A stretch of DNA of 14,346 nucleotides, taken from positions 1-14,346 of the forward strand of contig JAJZCP010000013.1 of assembly GCA_021846065.1 (NCBI GenBank). Direction: 5' to 3'. This DNA is from Acidobacteriota bacterium. GTDB taxonomy: Bacteria; Acidobacteriota; Terriglobia; Terriglobales; Acidobacteriaceae. The first letter of the stretch is position 1, and each line of letters begins with the position of its first letter. The notes under the pieces were generated by a model. The model was not told the DNA's origin. It saw nothing but the letters and a program-made list of their open reading frames with translations, and searched no databases. Position numbers and translations under genes: made by a program. This document shows, in pieces, positions 1 through 6,079 of this stretch.

Positions 1-574
1 CATATCCGCGTCCCGCTCCCCAGAAAGGATCAACCACAAGGCCCAGCTTTGCTTTGGCGATGGATGGCAGATCGACCAGCTCGGCCAGACGCTTCAGGTA
101 ATCGAGCTTCACGTCGGTGGTGGCGAACTTGTCTTCCCCGGACTGCGGGGCTGGCACCTCCCCCAACTCCCGGATGTTGGCTTCAATCTGCCGCGTAACC
201 TCCGGCAGTGCGGGTGCGCCGTCGGGCGTTGAAAATTTGATGCCGTTGTATTCGGGCGGATTGTGCGACGCCGTAAAGTTGATGGCGCCCGCGGTCTTTT
301 GCCGACGCACGGCATACGCGATGGCGGGTGTCGGGGCGGCTTCCGGAATTACCACTGGGGTACACCCGTTGGCCGCCAGAATGCGCGCGGCTTCGGCCAC
401 GAATGCTTCGCCCAGAAAGCGCGGATCCCGGCCAACGAGTACTTTGTGCCCGCCGGGCTGGGCCGCTACATAGCGGGCGATTCCGGTGACAGCCCGGCGA
501 ATATTCGGGATGGTGAATTCGTCGGCGACGATGGCTCGCCACCCGGAGGTTCCAAAATGAATTTCAGTCGGCAT
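1..574 (-). CDS. Phosphoglucomutase/phosphomannomutase family protein, N-terminal part (runs off the left edge)
   Basis: The minus strand reads open from an ATG at 572-574 to base 1, giving about 191 residues that begin MPTEIHFGTSGWRAIVADEF. This is domain I of the alpha-D-phosphohexomutase superfamily, which interconverts sugar 1- and 6-phosphates through a phosphoserine. The FGTSGWR opening is typical. The catalytic loop reads TASHNPPEYNGIKF, with the phosphorylated serine expected at residue 103. Family members are about 450-550 residues, so more than half the gene, including the metal-binding and sugar-binding loops, lies outside the window, and substrate preference (glucose, mannose or glucosamine) cannot be told. 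The gene is divergent from cutA across 81 bases. A GGGG lies about 11 nt before the ATG, so the ribosome site is weak. The family call is very secure; the exact enzyme is not. Confidence 0.93.
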   Translation of the reverse strand, partial: MPTEIHFGTSGWRAIVADEFTIPNIRRAVTGIARYVAAQPGGHKVLVGRDPRFLGEAFVAEAARILAANGCTPVVIPEAAPTPAIAYAVRRQKTAGAINFTASHNPPEYNGIKFSTPDGAPALPEVTRQIEANIRELGEVPAPQSGEDKFATTDVKLDYLKRLAELVDLPSIAKAKLGLVVDPFWGAGRGY

Positions 575-642
575 CGCTAATTTTCCCCGCTCCAGAATAA
601 CGAATGAGCCAGGCCGCGGGAGCTACCAGGCCCGGCTGCGAC

Positions 643-648
643 TACAGT
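643..648 (+). promoter_or_regulatory. Candidate -10 element of a leaderless cutA transcript
   Basis: TACAGT ends 7 nt before the cutA ATG at 656, so transcription would begin at or next to the A of the start codon. There is no Shine-Dalgarno sequence between. No good -35 is visible, so this is a weak call that gains some weight from similar elements before yjbQ and rdgB in this window. Confidence 0.35.
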
Positions 649-655
649 AAACGGT

Positions 656-991
656 ATGGAAACCGCCTGCGTGGTCATGACGGCGCTGAACGACGTTGAA
701 GCCTCGCGAGCGCTGGCCCGCGAAATGATTGAGATGCGCCTTGCGGCCTGCGTGCAGGTGCTGGAGGGCGTGCAGTCGTTCTACCGCTGGCAGGGCGCGG
801 TGGAATCAGCCGCCGAGTCGGTGTTGTGGATCAAGACCACCGAAAGCCGTGTCGCCGAACTGCGGAACTGGCTGCTGGCCCGGCATCCCTACCAACTGCC
901 GGAGTTTCTGGTGCTTCCCGTGGTGGGTGGCTCGGCAGAGTATCTCCGCTGGCTGGCCGCAAACGCCCAGGCGGAAGTAAATCCAGAGTAA
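656..991 (+). CDS. cutA: Divalent cation tolerance protein CutA
   Basis: The 111-residue product matches the small trimeric CutA1 family (ferredoxin-like fold, PII-like) in length and motifs: an N-terminal strand with VVMTALND, then RLAACVQV, then YRWQGAVE, LWIKTTE and HPYQLPEFLVLPVVGG. CutA was named from copper-tolerance mutants in E. coli, and its molecular role is still unsettled; it is a cytosolic protein. The start is the ATG at 656. There is no Shine-Dalgarno sequence, but a TACAGT element sits 7 nt upstream, which suggests a leaderless message. The gene is divergent from the phosphohexomutase and is followed by a 187-base spacer before a small membrane-protein gene. No terminator with a T-run is visible after it. 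Confidence 0.95.
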   Translation: METACVVMTALNDVEASRALAREMIEMRLAACVQVLEGVQSFYRWQGAVESAAESVLWIKTTESRVAELRNWLLARHPYQLPEFLVLPVVGGSAEYLRWLAANAQAEVNPE

Positions 992-1124
992 ATATGCCGC
1001 CCTGGCCGCAAGCGCCGGCCGGTTGCAGGGTCGCCGGAAGGGCCGCGCCGGCGCATCCTGGCTCAGCCACCCCACTATCCGCCTGGATTCTCCTGAAATC
1101 CCTGGTTCCAAATTGGCATCCGTT

Positions 1125-1133
1125 TGCTATGAT
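1125..1133 (+). promoter_or_regulatory. Candidate extended -10 promoter for the 1179 gene
   Basis: TGCTATGAT has the TG-n extension plus a TATGAT hexamer one base from TATAAT. A start near 1140 would leave a leader of about 39 nt that contains the AGGTGA ribosome site. The best -35 match, TTCCAA at 1106-1111 with 16-bp spacing, is poor, as is common for extended -10 promoters. Confidence 0.45.
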
Positions 1134-1167
1134 AGCTGCACTTAACTCTTTTCAACTCCCCTGTTTC

Positions 1168-1173
1168 AGGTGA
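1168..1173 (+). promoter_or_regulatory. Ribosome binding site that fixes the ATG 1179 start
   Basis: AGGTGA is 5 nt before the ATG at 1179. An in-frame GTG at 1170 lies inside this site and so is unlikely to be the start. Confidence 0.6.
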
Positions 1174-1178
1174 TAGCA

Positions 1179-1694
1179 ATGCAGATTCTTTACGTCGCTG
1201 CAATGATCGCCGTTTCCGTCCTTTGCATCGCCCTTTTGTCGACGGCGCGCCGGATCCTCCATGCTTCGCCGATCGCCGGGACTTCAATCGGCGTCGGTTC
1301 GATCTCCACCATGGCCGCGCCAGCCAGCCTCGACTGGGAACTCGAAGAGCCTGCGGATACTGTATCCGCCACCTTTGCCGACAACTCAGCCGTCATCGCC
1401 CCGGCTCCGCCAGTCGAGGCCGAGATCGCTCCAGCCCCGCCTGCGGATGTTCCGCGGACGCAGTTTCTGGCGTTCGAGGCCACTGCGGACTCGCTGCCTG
1501 TCGTTCCCCTGGCTGCGGTCGAGCCGGAGCCGGATGTGGTGGCCGCCACCAAGCCACGGTTGGCCTCTACGTCGCGGCGTTTCTTTACCTGCGCGTTTGA
1601 GTGCGCGGTGCTCGGCGTCTCCGCCTGGGTGCTCATCCGCACGCAGAAGGAGCTGCATCGCAGCTCGACCGTCCGGGCGCGGCACGTCGCGTAG
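1179..1694 (+). CDS. Hypothetical two-helix membrane protein with an Ala/Pro/Glu-rich linker
   Basis: I do not recognise a family. The 171-residue product starts with a hydrophobic helix (about residues 4-20, MQILYVAAMIAVSVLCIALL) followed by basic residues. It continues with a low-complexity acidic Ala/Pro-rich stretch of about 100 residues that contains a near-repeat (IAPAPPVEAE then IAPAPPADVP). It ends with a second hydrophobic stretch (FFTCAFECAVLGVSAWVLI, about 134-152) and a basic tail (RTQKELHRSS). The positive flanks suggest both ends could be cytoplasmic with the linker outside, but topology is inferred. Third-position GC bias and the ribosome site support coding in this frame rather than the overlapping frames. 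It is followed by mqnD after 50 bases. No function is assigned. Confidence 0.65.
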   Translation: MQILYVAAMIAVSVLCIALLSTARRILHASPIAGTSIGVGSISTMAAPASLDWELEEPADTVSATFADNSAVIAPAPPVEAEIAPAPPADVPRTQFLAFEATADSLPVVPLAAVEPEPDVVAATKPRLASTSRRFFTCAFECAVLGVSAWVLIRTQKELHRSSTVRARHVA

Positions 1695-1744
1695 CTTTTG
1701 GATCATCGCCCGCCGCTGCTTTACTCTGGTAGCGGGAGCTATGA

Positions 1745-2620
1745 ATGGTTCGCATTCTTGAAACAGACCGCGCCGACGCCACCGCCGTGCGCGAAATTAC
1801 GATCGCCCACAGCCCGGACTCCGACGATGCCTTCATGTTTTACGCGCTCGCCAAGGATAAGGTGACCGTCCCCGGCTACCGTTTTGTCCACATGCTGACG
1901 GATATTGAAACCCTGAACCAGAAGGCGATGAACGGCGGCGTTTACGACGTGACCGCAATCTCCTTCCACGCCTATCCCTACATCCAGAAGGACTATGCGC
2001 TGATGCCCTGCGGCGGCAGCGTAGGCGAGGGCTACGGCCCTATGATCGTCGCGCGCAAGCCGATGACCCTGGACGAAGTGAAACGCGAGACCATCGCCAT
2101 TCCCGGAACGCTGACAACGGCCAATTTAACGTTGCAGATGGCCATGCCCGGTGTCTCAACCGCCGTCGTACCTTTTGACCAGATCATTCCGCAGGTTCTC
2201 GCTGGCAAATATGCCGCCGGCCTGATCATTCACGAGGGGCAGCTCACCTATGGCCGCGACGGCCTGCATTGCATTCTGGACATGGGTACGTGGTGGCGGC
2301 AGGAGACGGGCCTGCCCTTGCCTCTGGGCGGGAACGCCATCCGCAGAAGTCTCGGCGCAGACGTGCATCGCATGATGAACCAGGCGCTGCGCGACAGCAT
2401 CCGCTACGCCCTGGATCATCGCGAGGAAGCGCTGGAGCACGCCATGCAATATGCGCGCGATCTGGACACGCCCTCGGCTAACAAGTTTGTCGGGATGTAT
2501 GTGAATGAGCGCACGATGGATTACAAGCCCGAGGGCCGCAACGCCATACGAAAGCTGCTCCAGATGGGCCACGAGCGCGGCATCATTCCACAGCCGGTCG
2601 AGGTTGATTTTGCGGAGTAG
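1745..2620 (+). CDS. mqnD: 1,4-dihydroxy-6-naphthoate synthase MqnD (futalosine menaquinone pathway)
   Basis: The 291-residue protein has the periplasmic-binding-protein-like fold of MqnD, which converts cyclic dehypoxanthine futalosine to 1,4-dihydroxy-6-naphthoate, a late step of the alternative menaquinone route. Visible family marks are AHSPDSDDAFMFYAL near residues 21-35, DIETLNQ, DVTAISFHAYPYI, CGGSVGEGYGP (89-99), PGTLTTANL (120-128) and LIIHEGQLTY. The histidine of this last motif (residue 163) aligns with the proposed catalytic histidine of the Thermus enzyme. MqnA, the sister enzyme, lacks this pattern. The ATG at 1745 has GGGAG at 1734-1738. An ATG at 1741 is out of frame and stops after six codons. 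A TACTCT at 1722-1727 is a possible -10. No other mqn genes are in the window. Confidence 0.94.
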   Translation: MVRILETDRADATAVREITIAHSPDSDDAFMFYALAKDKVTVPGYRFVHMLTDIETLNQKAMNGGVYDVTAISFHAYPYIQKDYALMPCGGSVGEGYGPMIVARKPMTLDEVKRETIAIPGTLTTANLTLQMAMPGVSTAVVPFDQIIPQVLAGKYAAGLIIHEGQLTYGRDGLHCILDMGTWWRQETGLPLPLGGNAIRRSLGADVHRMMNQALRDSIRYALDHREEALEHAMQYARDLDTPSANKFVGMYVNERTMDYKPEGRNAIRKLLQMGHERGIIPQPVEVDFAE

Positions 2621-2632
2621 GACCGCCCGTAA

Positions 2633-2652
2633 TTACAAAAGTCTTACAGAAG
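2633..2652 (+). promoter_or_regulatory. Direct repeat with 11-bp period upstream of the desaturase (possible regulator box)
   Basis: TTACAAAAG at 2633-2641 is repeated as TTACAGAAG at 2644-2652, 8 of 9 bases identical and one helical turn apart. PhoB/OmpR-type regulators bind tandem half-sites with about this period, and such a regulator is encoded at 4731-5495. That it binds here is inference. The site is 68 bases upstream of the preferred desaturase start. Confidence 0.35.
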
Positions 2653-2708
2653 CCGCTCGCTCCCGCTGCTAGCCTTGAAGTCAACAGCCCAGTCGCTGAA
2701 TTTCCTCC

Positions 2709-2714
2709 GAGGTG
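2709..2714 (+). promoter_or_regulatory. Ribosome binding site that fixes the TTG 2720 start of the desaturase
   Basis: GAGGTG is 5 nt before an in-frame TTG at 2720. The more upstream TTG at 2675 has no ribosome site, so the shorter start is preferred. Confidence 0.6.
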
Positions 2715-2719
2715 TTCTG

Positions 2720-3727
2720 TTGACCCCCTCATCGCTCCAAACTGCGGACGAATCCACCCCCACCCTTAACCTGACACCCGCAGCGATCGCCACCGAGGAA
2801 GCCTCCTTCGTCGGCGTGCCGGTCGCCGTGCCCGTTGCCGTGCCCGAGCCGCCGCGCGCTAAGAGCGCCGTGCCCGTGCTGGGCCGCGCCACCCAGGACA
2901 GTGGCATTACCTGGACGACCACCATCTTCCTGGCCATCTTTCACATCGGCGCCATCGCTGCATTTTTCTACTTCAGCTGGAGCGCCCTGGCAGTTTTTGC
3001 CGTCACCTATTTTCTTGCCATCAACGTTGGCATCGGAATGTGCTATCACCGCCTGCTGACCCATCGTGGCTACAAAGTGCCGCGCTGGCTGGAGTATGTG
3101 CTGGCGGTCTGCGCAACCACGGCGCTCGAAGGTGGACCGATTTTCTGGGTAGCGACGCATCGCGTGCATCACCAGCACAGCGACCATGTCGGGGATCCGC
3201 ACACGCCGACAGAGGGTACCTGGTGGGCGCATGCCGGCTGGATTCTGAAAGGCAAAGCGCTCCATACCGAGACTGCCCTGCTGGCGCGCTACGCGCCCGA
3301 TCTCGCCAAGCACCTCTTCTACGTCATCCTGAGCAAGTATCACTGGGTTCCTCTGGTCATCGAAGGGCTGATCCTGCTCGCCATCGGCGGCCTGCCGTGG
3401 GTCCTGTGGGGTATTTTTCTTCGCGTCACCGTCGGGCTGCACGCCACATGGCTGGTCAACTCCGCCACGCACAAGTGGGGTTCGCGGCGCTTTCAAACGC
3501 GCGACGACTCCCGCAACAGCTGGTGGGTTGCGCTGCTGACCGGCGGCGAAGGCTGGCACAACAACCATCACGCGCATCCTGTTTCCGCGCGTCACGGACT
3601 GGCGTGGTATGAGTTTGACATCAACTACTACGGCATCTGGCTGATGCAGAAGCTCGGCCTGGCGCGGCAGGTAAAGATCGCTCAGTTTGATCCCGCCGAT
3701 CCTCGCCCCGCCGGCACCACGGCCTGA
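2720..3727 (+). CDS. Membrane fatty-acid (acyl-CoA / acyl-lipid delta-9 type) desaturase
   Basis: The 335-residue product is an integral-membrane di-iron desaturase that inserts a cis double bond into acyl chains using O2. All three histidine boxes are intact: HRLLTH (about residues 110-115), HRVHHQHSDH starting near 147, and HNNHHAHP (280-287). There is also the NSATHKWG motif (247-254), which carries an additional ligand histidine in stearoyl-CoA desaturases. Hydrophobic segments lie between the boxes as expected. The first 65 residues are a Pro/Ala/Val-rich extension outside the catalytic domain, including a V-x-V-P repeat. The TTG at 2720 is chosen for its GAGGTG site; a TTG at 2675 would add 15 residues. 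A strong terminator follows, then a histidine kinase/regulator pair. Family call is secure; the regiochemistry and whether CoA or lipid is the substrate are not. Confidence 0.93.
   Translation: MTPSSLQTADESTPTLNLTPAAIATEEASFVGVPVAVPVAVPEPPRAKSAVPVLGRATQDSGITWTTTIFLAIFHIGAIAAFFYFSWSALAVFAVTYFLAINVGIGMCYHRLLTHRGYKVPRWLEYVLAVCATTALEGGPIFWVATHRVHHQHSDHVGDPHTPTEGTWWAHAGWILKGKALHTETALLARYAPDLAKHLFYVILSKYHWVPLVIEGLILLAIGGLPWVLWGIFLRVTVGLHATWLVNSATHKWGSRRFQTRDDSRNSWWVALLTGGEGWHNNHHAHPVSARHGLAWYEFDINYYGIWLMQKLGLARQVKIAQFDPADPRPAGTTA
2810..2845 (+). repeat. Three in-frame 12-bp units in the desaturase N-terminus
   Basis: GTCGGCGTGCCG, GTCGCCGTGCCC and GTTGCCGTGCCC lie head to tail and encode VGVP-VAVP-VAVP. 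They are in frame, so slippage would change the linker length without breaking the gene. Confidence 0.6.
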
Positions 3728-3752
3728 TCCCTTCCCGGCACGTCCGCATCCA

Positions 3753-3785
3753 CGCCTGACGGCTATACTGCCGTCAGGCGTTTTT
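3753..3785 (+). terminator. Intrinsic terminator after the desaturase
   Basis: CGCCTGACGGC at 3753-3763 pairs perfectly with GCCGTCAGGCG at 3770-3780 (11 bp), with a six-base loop TATACT and TTTTT at 3781-3785. It isolates the desaturase message from the kinase gene 22 bases downstream and also argues against the kinase starting upstream of it. The loop itself looks like a -10 box. Confidence 0.88.
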
Positions 3786-3806
3786 GCTGCGCCTCGCAAC
3801 TCCGCC

Positions 3807-4715
3807 ATGCAAATTACCCGCCGAAGCGGCACCAAGGCGTTCTTCATCACACTGGGCGCCTGCCTGGTTGCTTTGGCCATTGCGCTCAATGTCCGCTGGG
3901 TCATCCTCAACTGGCATGCAATTGTTCCGCTCGTCCTCGGCGTCATCTTCTTCTGTATGCTCATCGCCGGGGTGGTGCTCAACACCATCTTTCTGGTCCG
4001 GGAGATTCGCCGGAATGAACGGCATGACAGCTTTCTGAATGCTGTCACGCACGAGCTGAAGACTCCCATCGCCTCAATCCGGCTCTACTTGGAAACACTG
4101 CAGCGCCGGGAACTGTCAGAGGAGAAGCGCCAGGAGTTCTATAAAGTGATGCTCGCCGACAGTGACCGCCTGTTGGCCACGGTGGAGCAGGTGCTGAAGG
4201 CTGGTGAAGTGGGCCAGCGCGGCGCCGATGATATCAACCTGCAGGTGAATATTGAGCAGATGGTCGAAGAGTGCGTAGCCGTGTTGATCCTGCGGAACCA
4301 TCTGCCACCAGAAGCGCTGACCATTACACGCGACACGGGAAAGCTGTCCACGCTGGTTCTGGGAAACCCGGAAGATCTGCGCGCTGCCATCACCAACGTG
4401 CTCGACAATGCCGTGAAGTATTCCCCGAAAGACCCTCGCATCCGCGTTGAAATTTGCGTGGAACATGATGCATGGGTCGTCGTTCGCGTCTCGGATAATG
4501 GCATCGGAATCTCGCGGGCGCATCTCAAGAGAATCTTTCGCCGCTTTTATCGCGCACCCAGCATGGCCGTCCTACGGTCCAAAGGAACAGGGCTGGGTCT
4601 GTTTCTTGTGCGCACCATTGCCCGCCAGCATGGGGGGGATGCCACAGCCTATAGTGAAGGCGAAGGCCGCGGCGCAACCATTACCCTGCAACTGCCTCGC
4701 ATCCTCCATTTCTAA
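3807..4715 (+). CDS. Sensor histidine kinase, two membrane helices and almost no extracytoplasmic domain
   Basis: From the ATG at 3807 the product is 302 residues. Two hydrophobic helices (about 10-29 and 38-64) are joined by only about eight residues (RWVILNWH), and no HAMP or PAS domain is seen. A HisKA domain follows directly with the H-box FLNAVTHELKTP (phospho-acceptor His82), then a HATPase domain with N-box ITNVLDNAVKYSP (about 195-207), G1 SDNGIGIS, F-box IFRRFYR and G2 GTGLGLFLV. All catalytic boxes are intact. The architecture is that of small intramembrane-sensing kinases, which read a state of the membrane or a partner membrane protein. An in-frame TTG at 3687 would translate through the terminator and is rejected. 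The regulator gene starts 15 bases after the stop, so the two form an operon. Its stimulus is unknown. Confidence 0.93.
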   Translation: MQITRRSGTKAFFITLGACLVALAIALNVRWVILNWHAIVPLVLGVIFFCMLIAGVVLNTIFLVREIRRNERHDSFLNAVTHELKTPIASIRLYLETLQRRELSEEKRQEFYKVMLADSDRLLATVEQVLKAGEVGQRGADDINLQVNIEQMVEECVAVLILRNHLPPEALTITRDTGKLSTLVLGNPEDLRAAITNVLDNAVKYSPKDPRIRVEICVEHDAWVVVRVSDNGIGISRAHLKRIFRRFYRAPSMAVLRSKGTGLGLFLVRTIARQHGGDATAYSEGEGRGATITLQLPRILHF

Positions 4716-4721
4716 GGGTTG

Positions 4722-4726
4722 AAGGA
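4722..4726 (+). promoter_or_regulatory. Ribosome binding site that fixes the ATG 4731 start of the regulator
   Basis: AAGGA lies 4 nt before the ATG at 4731 and 6 nt after the kinase stop. An in-frame TTG at 4719 directly precedes the site and is less likely. Confidence 0.55.
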
Positions 4727-4730
4727 ACCG

Positions 4731-5495
4731 ATGACCACCCGCGAAGTGCCGCCCGTCAACGTGCAACCGCAGTCCGCACGAATCCTCATCGTAGAAGATG
4801 AGACCCACCTGGCCGAAGGGCTGCTGTTTAACTTGCAGGCCGAGGGACACCTGGCGCAGGTCGCATCGGACGCCGAACAGGCACTGGAGCTGCTGCTAAA
4901 CCGCCGCGAGCCCTTTGACGCGATCGTGCTCGACATTATGCTGCCGGGTGAGGACGGATTTAGCGTAGCCCGCGCCCTGCGTGCGGCCCATATTTACACG
5001 CCAATTCTTATGCTGACCGCCCGCGGCCGCGCCGAGGATGTGCTGGAGGGATTCGAGGCAGGTGCCGATGACTATCTGCCGAAGCCTTTCGATCTTTCCA
5101 TTCTGCTGGCGCGACTGCACGGGCTGTTGCGCCGTACCCGGTGGCTGCAGCCGCAGGCGCCCGGACAGCCTGCCCCTGCAGAGGAAATTTATCGCTTCCG
5201 TGACAAGACGCTCGATTTCTCACGGCTGGAGCTGCACGCTGGCGGCCGTCAGATTCGCCTGACGCTGATGGAAGCCGAGCTGCTGCGGCACCTGGTGCGC
5301 AATCCCGAGCGCGCCATCTCCCGCAGCGAAATTTTAGAGGCGGTGTGGCATCTGCATGAAGATACCGATACCCGCGCCATCGACAACTTTATTGTGCGGC
5401 TGCGGCGATACCTGGAAGATGACCCCGCGCACCCTGTTCATCTGCAGACGGTGCGCGGCGTCGGATACCGCTTTATTCCAGAGCTGCCGAGATAG
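4731..5495 (+). CDS. OmpR/PhoB-family response regulator
   Basis: The 254-residue product has a receiver domain (about residues 17-135) and a C-terminal winged-helix DNA-binding domain (about 155-250). Receiver residues are all present: acidic pocket in ILIVEDE, phospho-acceptor Asp68 in AIVLDIMLPGEDG, Thr96 in LMLTARG and Lys118 in ADDYLPKPF. The effector domain shows LTLMEAELLRHLVRNP, ISRSEILEAVW, the recognition region DTRAIDNFIVRLRRYLE and the terminal wing TVRGVGYRF. It is co-transcribed with the kinase and should be phosphorylated by it. Such regulators bind direct repeats with an 11-bp phase; one lies upstream of the neighbouring desaturase at 2633-2652, making the desaturase a candidate target. 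It converges with the 5505-6005 gene, with 9 bases between stops. Confidence 0.95.
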   Translation: MTTREVPPVNVQPQSARILIVEDETHLAEGLLFNLQAEGHLAQVASDAEQALELLLNRREPFDAIVLDIMLPGEDGFSVARALRAAHIYTPILMLTARGRAEDVLEGFEAGADDYLPKPFDLSILLARLHGLLRRTRWLQPQAPGQPAPAEEIYRFRDKTLDFSRLELHAGGRQIRLTLMEAELLRHLVRNPERAISRSEILEAVWHLHEDTDTRAIDNFIVRLRRYLEDDPAHPVHLQTVRGVGYRFIPELPR

Positions 5496-5504
5496 TCCTA
5501 GCGT

Positions 5505-6005
5505 TTACGCGGCAATGCGAACGTGCGGCCGCTGCAGACTAGCCATCGCATCCGGCACGTTGTACGCCAAGGCAAGCTGATGCAGGTCCGCGCGCACCTT
5601 CTGCCACTGCGTCACCACATCGGGCCCCATTTGCAGGGAGTTGACCAGCGTGTCCACCTGCTGCGCGGAAGCCATCACAGTCTTTAAAGAATCTGCCCCA
5701 TTCTTGGTCTTGTTGAAAGACTTCTCCATCGCTTTGGTTTGCCGTACAAAGTCGGCCATGGTCTGGCGCGCATCCTTTGCCTTGCTGGTCTTGCGCACCG
5801 AGCTTTTCTTCACGGCGGCGTCAAACTTTGGCTTCATGGCTTGGGCGTCCTGCGTCAAGTTGTGCATATACCCGCGCACATCATGGTCGCTGACACGCGA
5901 CTGCGCCTGTGCCATGCGGGCATTCCCCGCAAATCCGACCCCTGCGAGCAGCAGGAACGCCAGCCCGCTACGCATCCATCCACAGCTATTCCAAAGACGA
6001 TTCAT
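5505..6005 (-). CDS. Small secreted helical protein of unknown function
   Basis: The 166-residue product starts with a basic/hydrophobic signal peptide (MRSGLAFLLLAGVGFAGNA region) with a likely cleavage after AQA near residue 35. A charged, Lys/Gln/Asp-rich, mostly helical mature domain follows (DVRGYMHNLTQDAQAM, RQTMADFVRQTKAMEKSF, VVTQWQKVRADLHQLALAY), with no cysteine and no enzyme motif that I recognise. The ATG at 6005 is well supported: AGGAGG at 6014-6019 lies 8 nt upstream. An internal Met near residue 11 is a weaker alternative. The gene follows the M13 peptidase on the same strand after 74 bases and could be read with it, although a small hairpin (TCCCA-4 nt-TGGGA, 6025-6038) lies just before its ribosome site. 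No function is assigned. Confidence 0.75.
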   Translation of the reverse strand: MNRLWNSCGWMRSGLAFLLLAGVGFAGNARMAQAQSRVSDHDVRGYMHNLTQDAQAMKPKFDAAVKKSSVRKTSKAKDARQTMADFVRQTKAMEKSFNKTKNGADSLKTVMASAQQVDTLVNSLQMGPDVVTQWQKVRADLHQLALAYNVPDAMASLQRPHVRIAA

Positions 6006-6013
6006 CGAGAGAA

Positions 6014-6019
6014 CCTCCT
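6014..6019 (-). promoter_or_regulatory. Strong ribosome binding site of the secreted-protein gene
   Basis: On the minus strand this reads AGGAGG, 8 nt before the ATG at 6005. It is the best Shine-Dalgarno match in the window and suggests high translation. Confidence 0.7.
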
Positions 6020-6079
6020 GTATTTCCCAAAAATGGGATTCCCCCGGGGCGTCTGAAGTTGCATACCAGCGACCGGCAT

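Noticed and set aside
996..1060. GC-rich inverted repeats (GCCGGC-type) after cutA as a terminator
   Set aside because: Imperfect and overlapping GCCGGC words are expected in GC-rich spacer, and no T-run follows.
3687..3806. Upstream TTG start for the histidine kinase
   Set aside because: It overlaps the desaturase end and would translate through the terminator hairpin into a Pro-rich peptide with no family similarity.
2729..4069. A 446-codon open frame on the minus strand across the desaturase and kinase
   Set aside because: It is antisense to two genes with complete catalytic motifs, has no recognisable domain and low-complexity composition, and reads through the terminator; it reflects codon bias of the real genes.
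6025..6045. Hairpin after the M13 peptidase as a terminator
   Set aside because: The TCCCA/TGGGA stem is short and no T-run follows it on the minus strand; the nearby CCCCGGGG palindrome also lacks one. At most it is a small leader structure.
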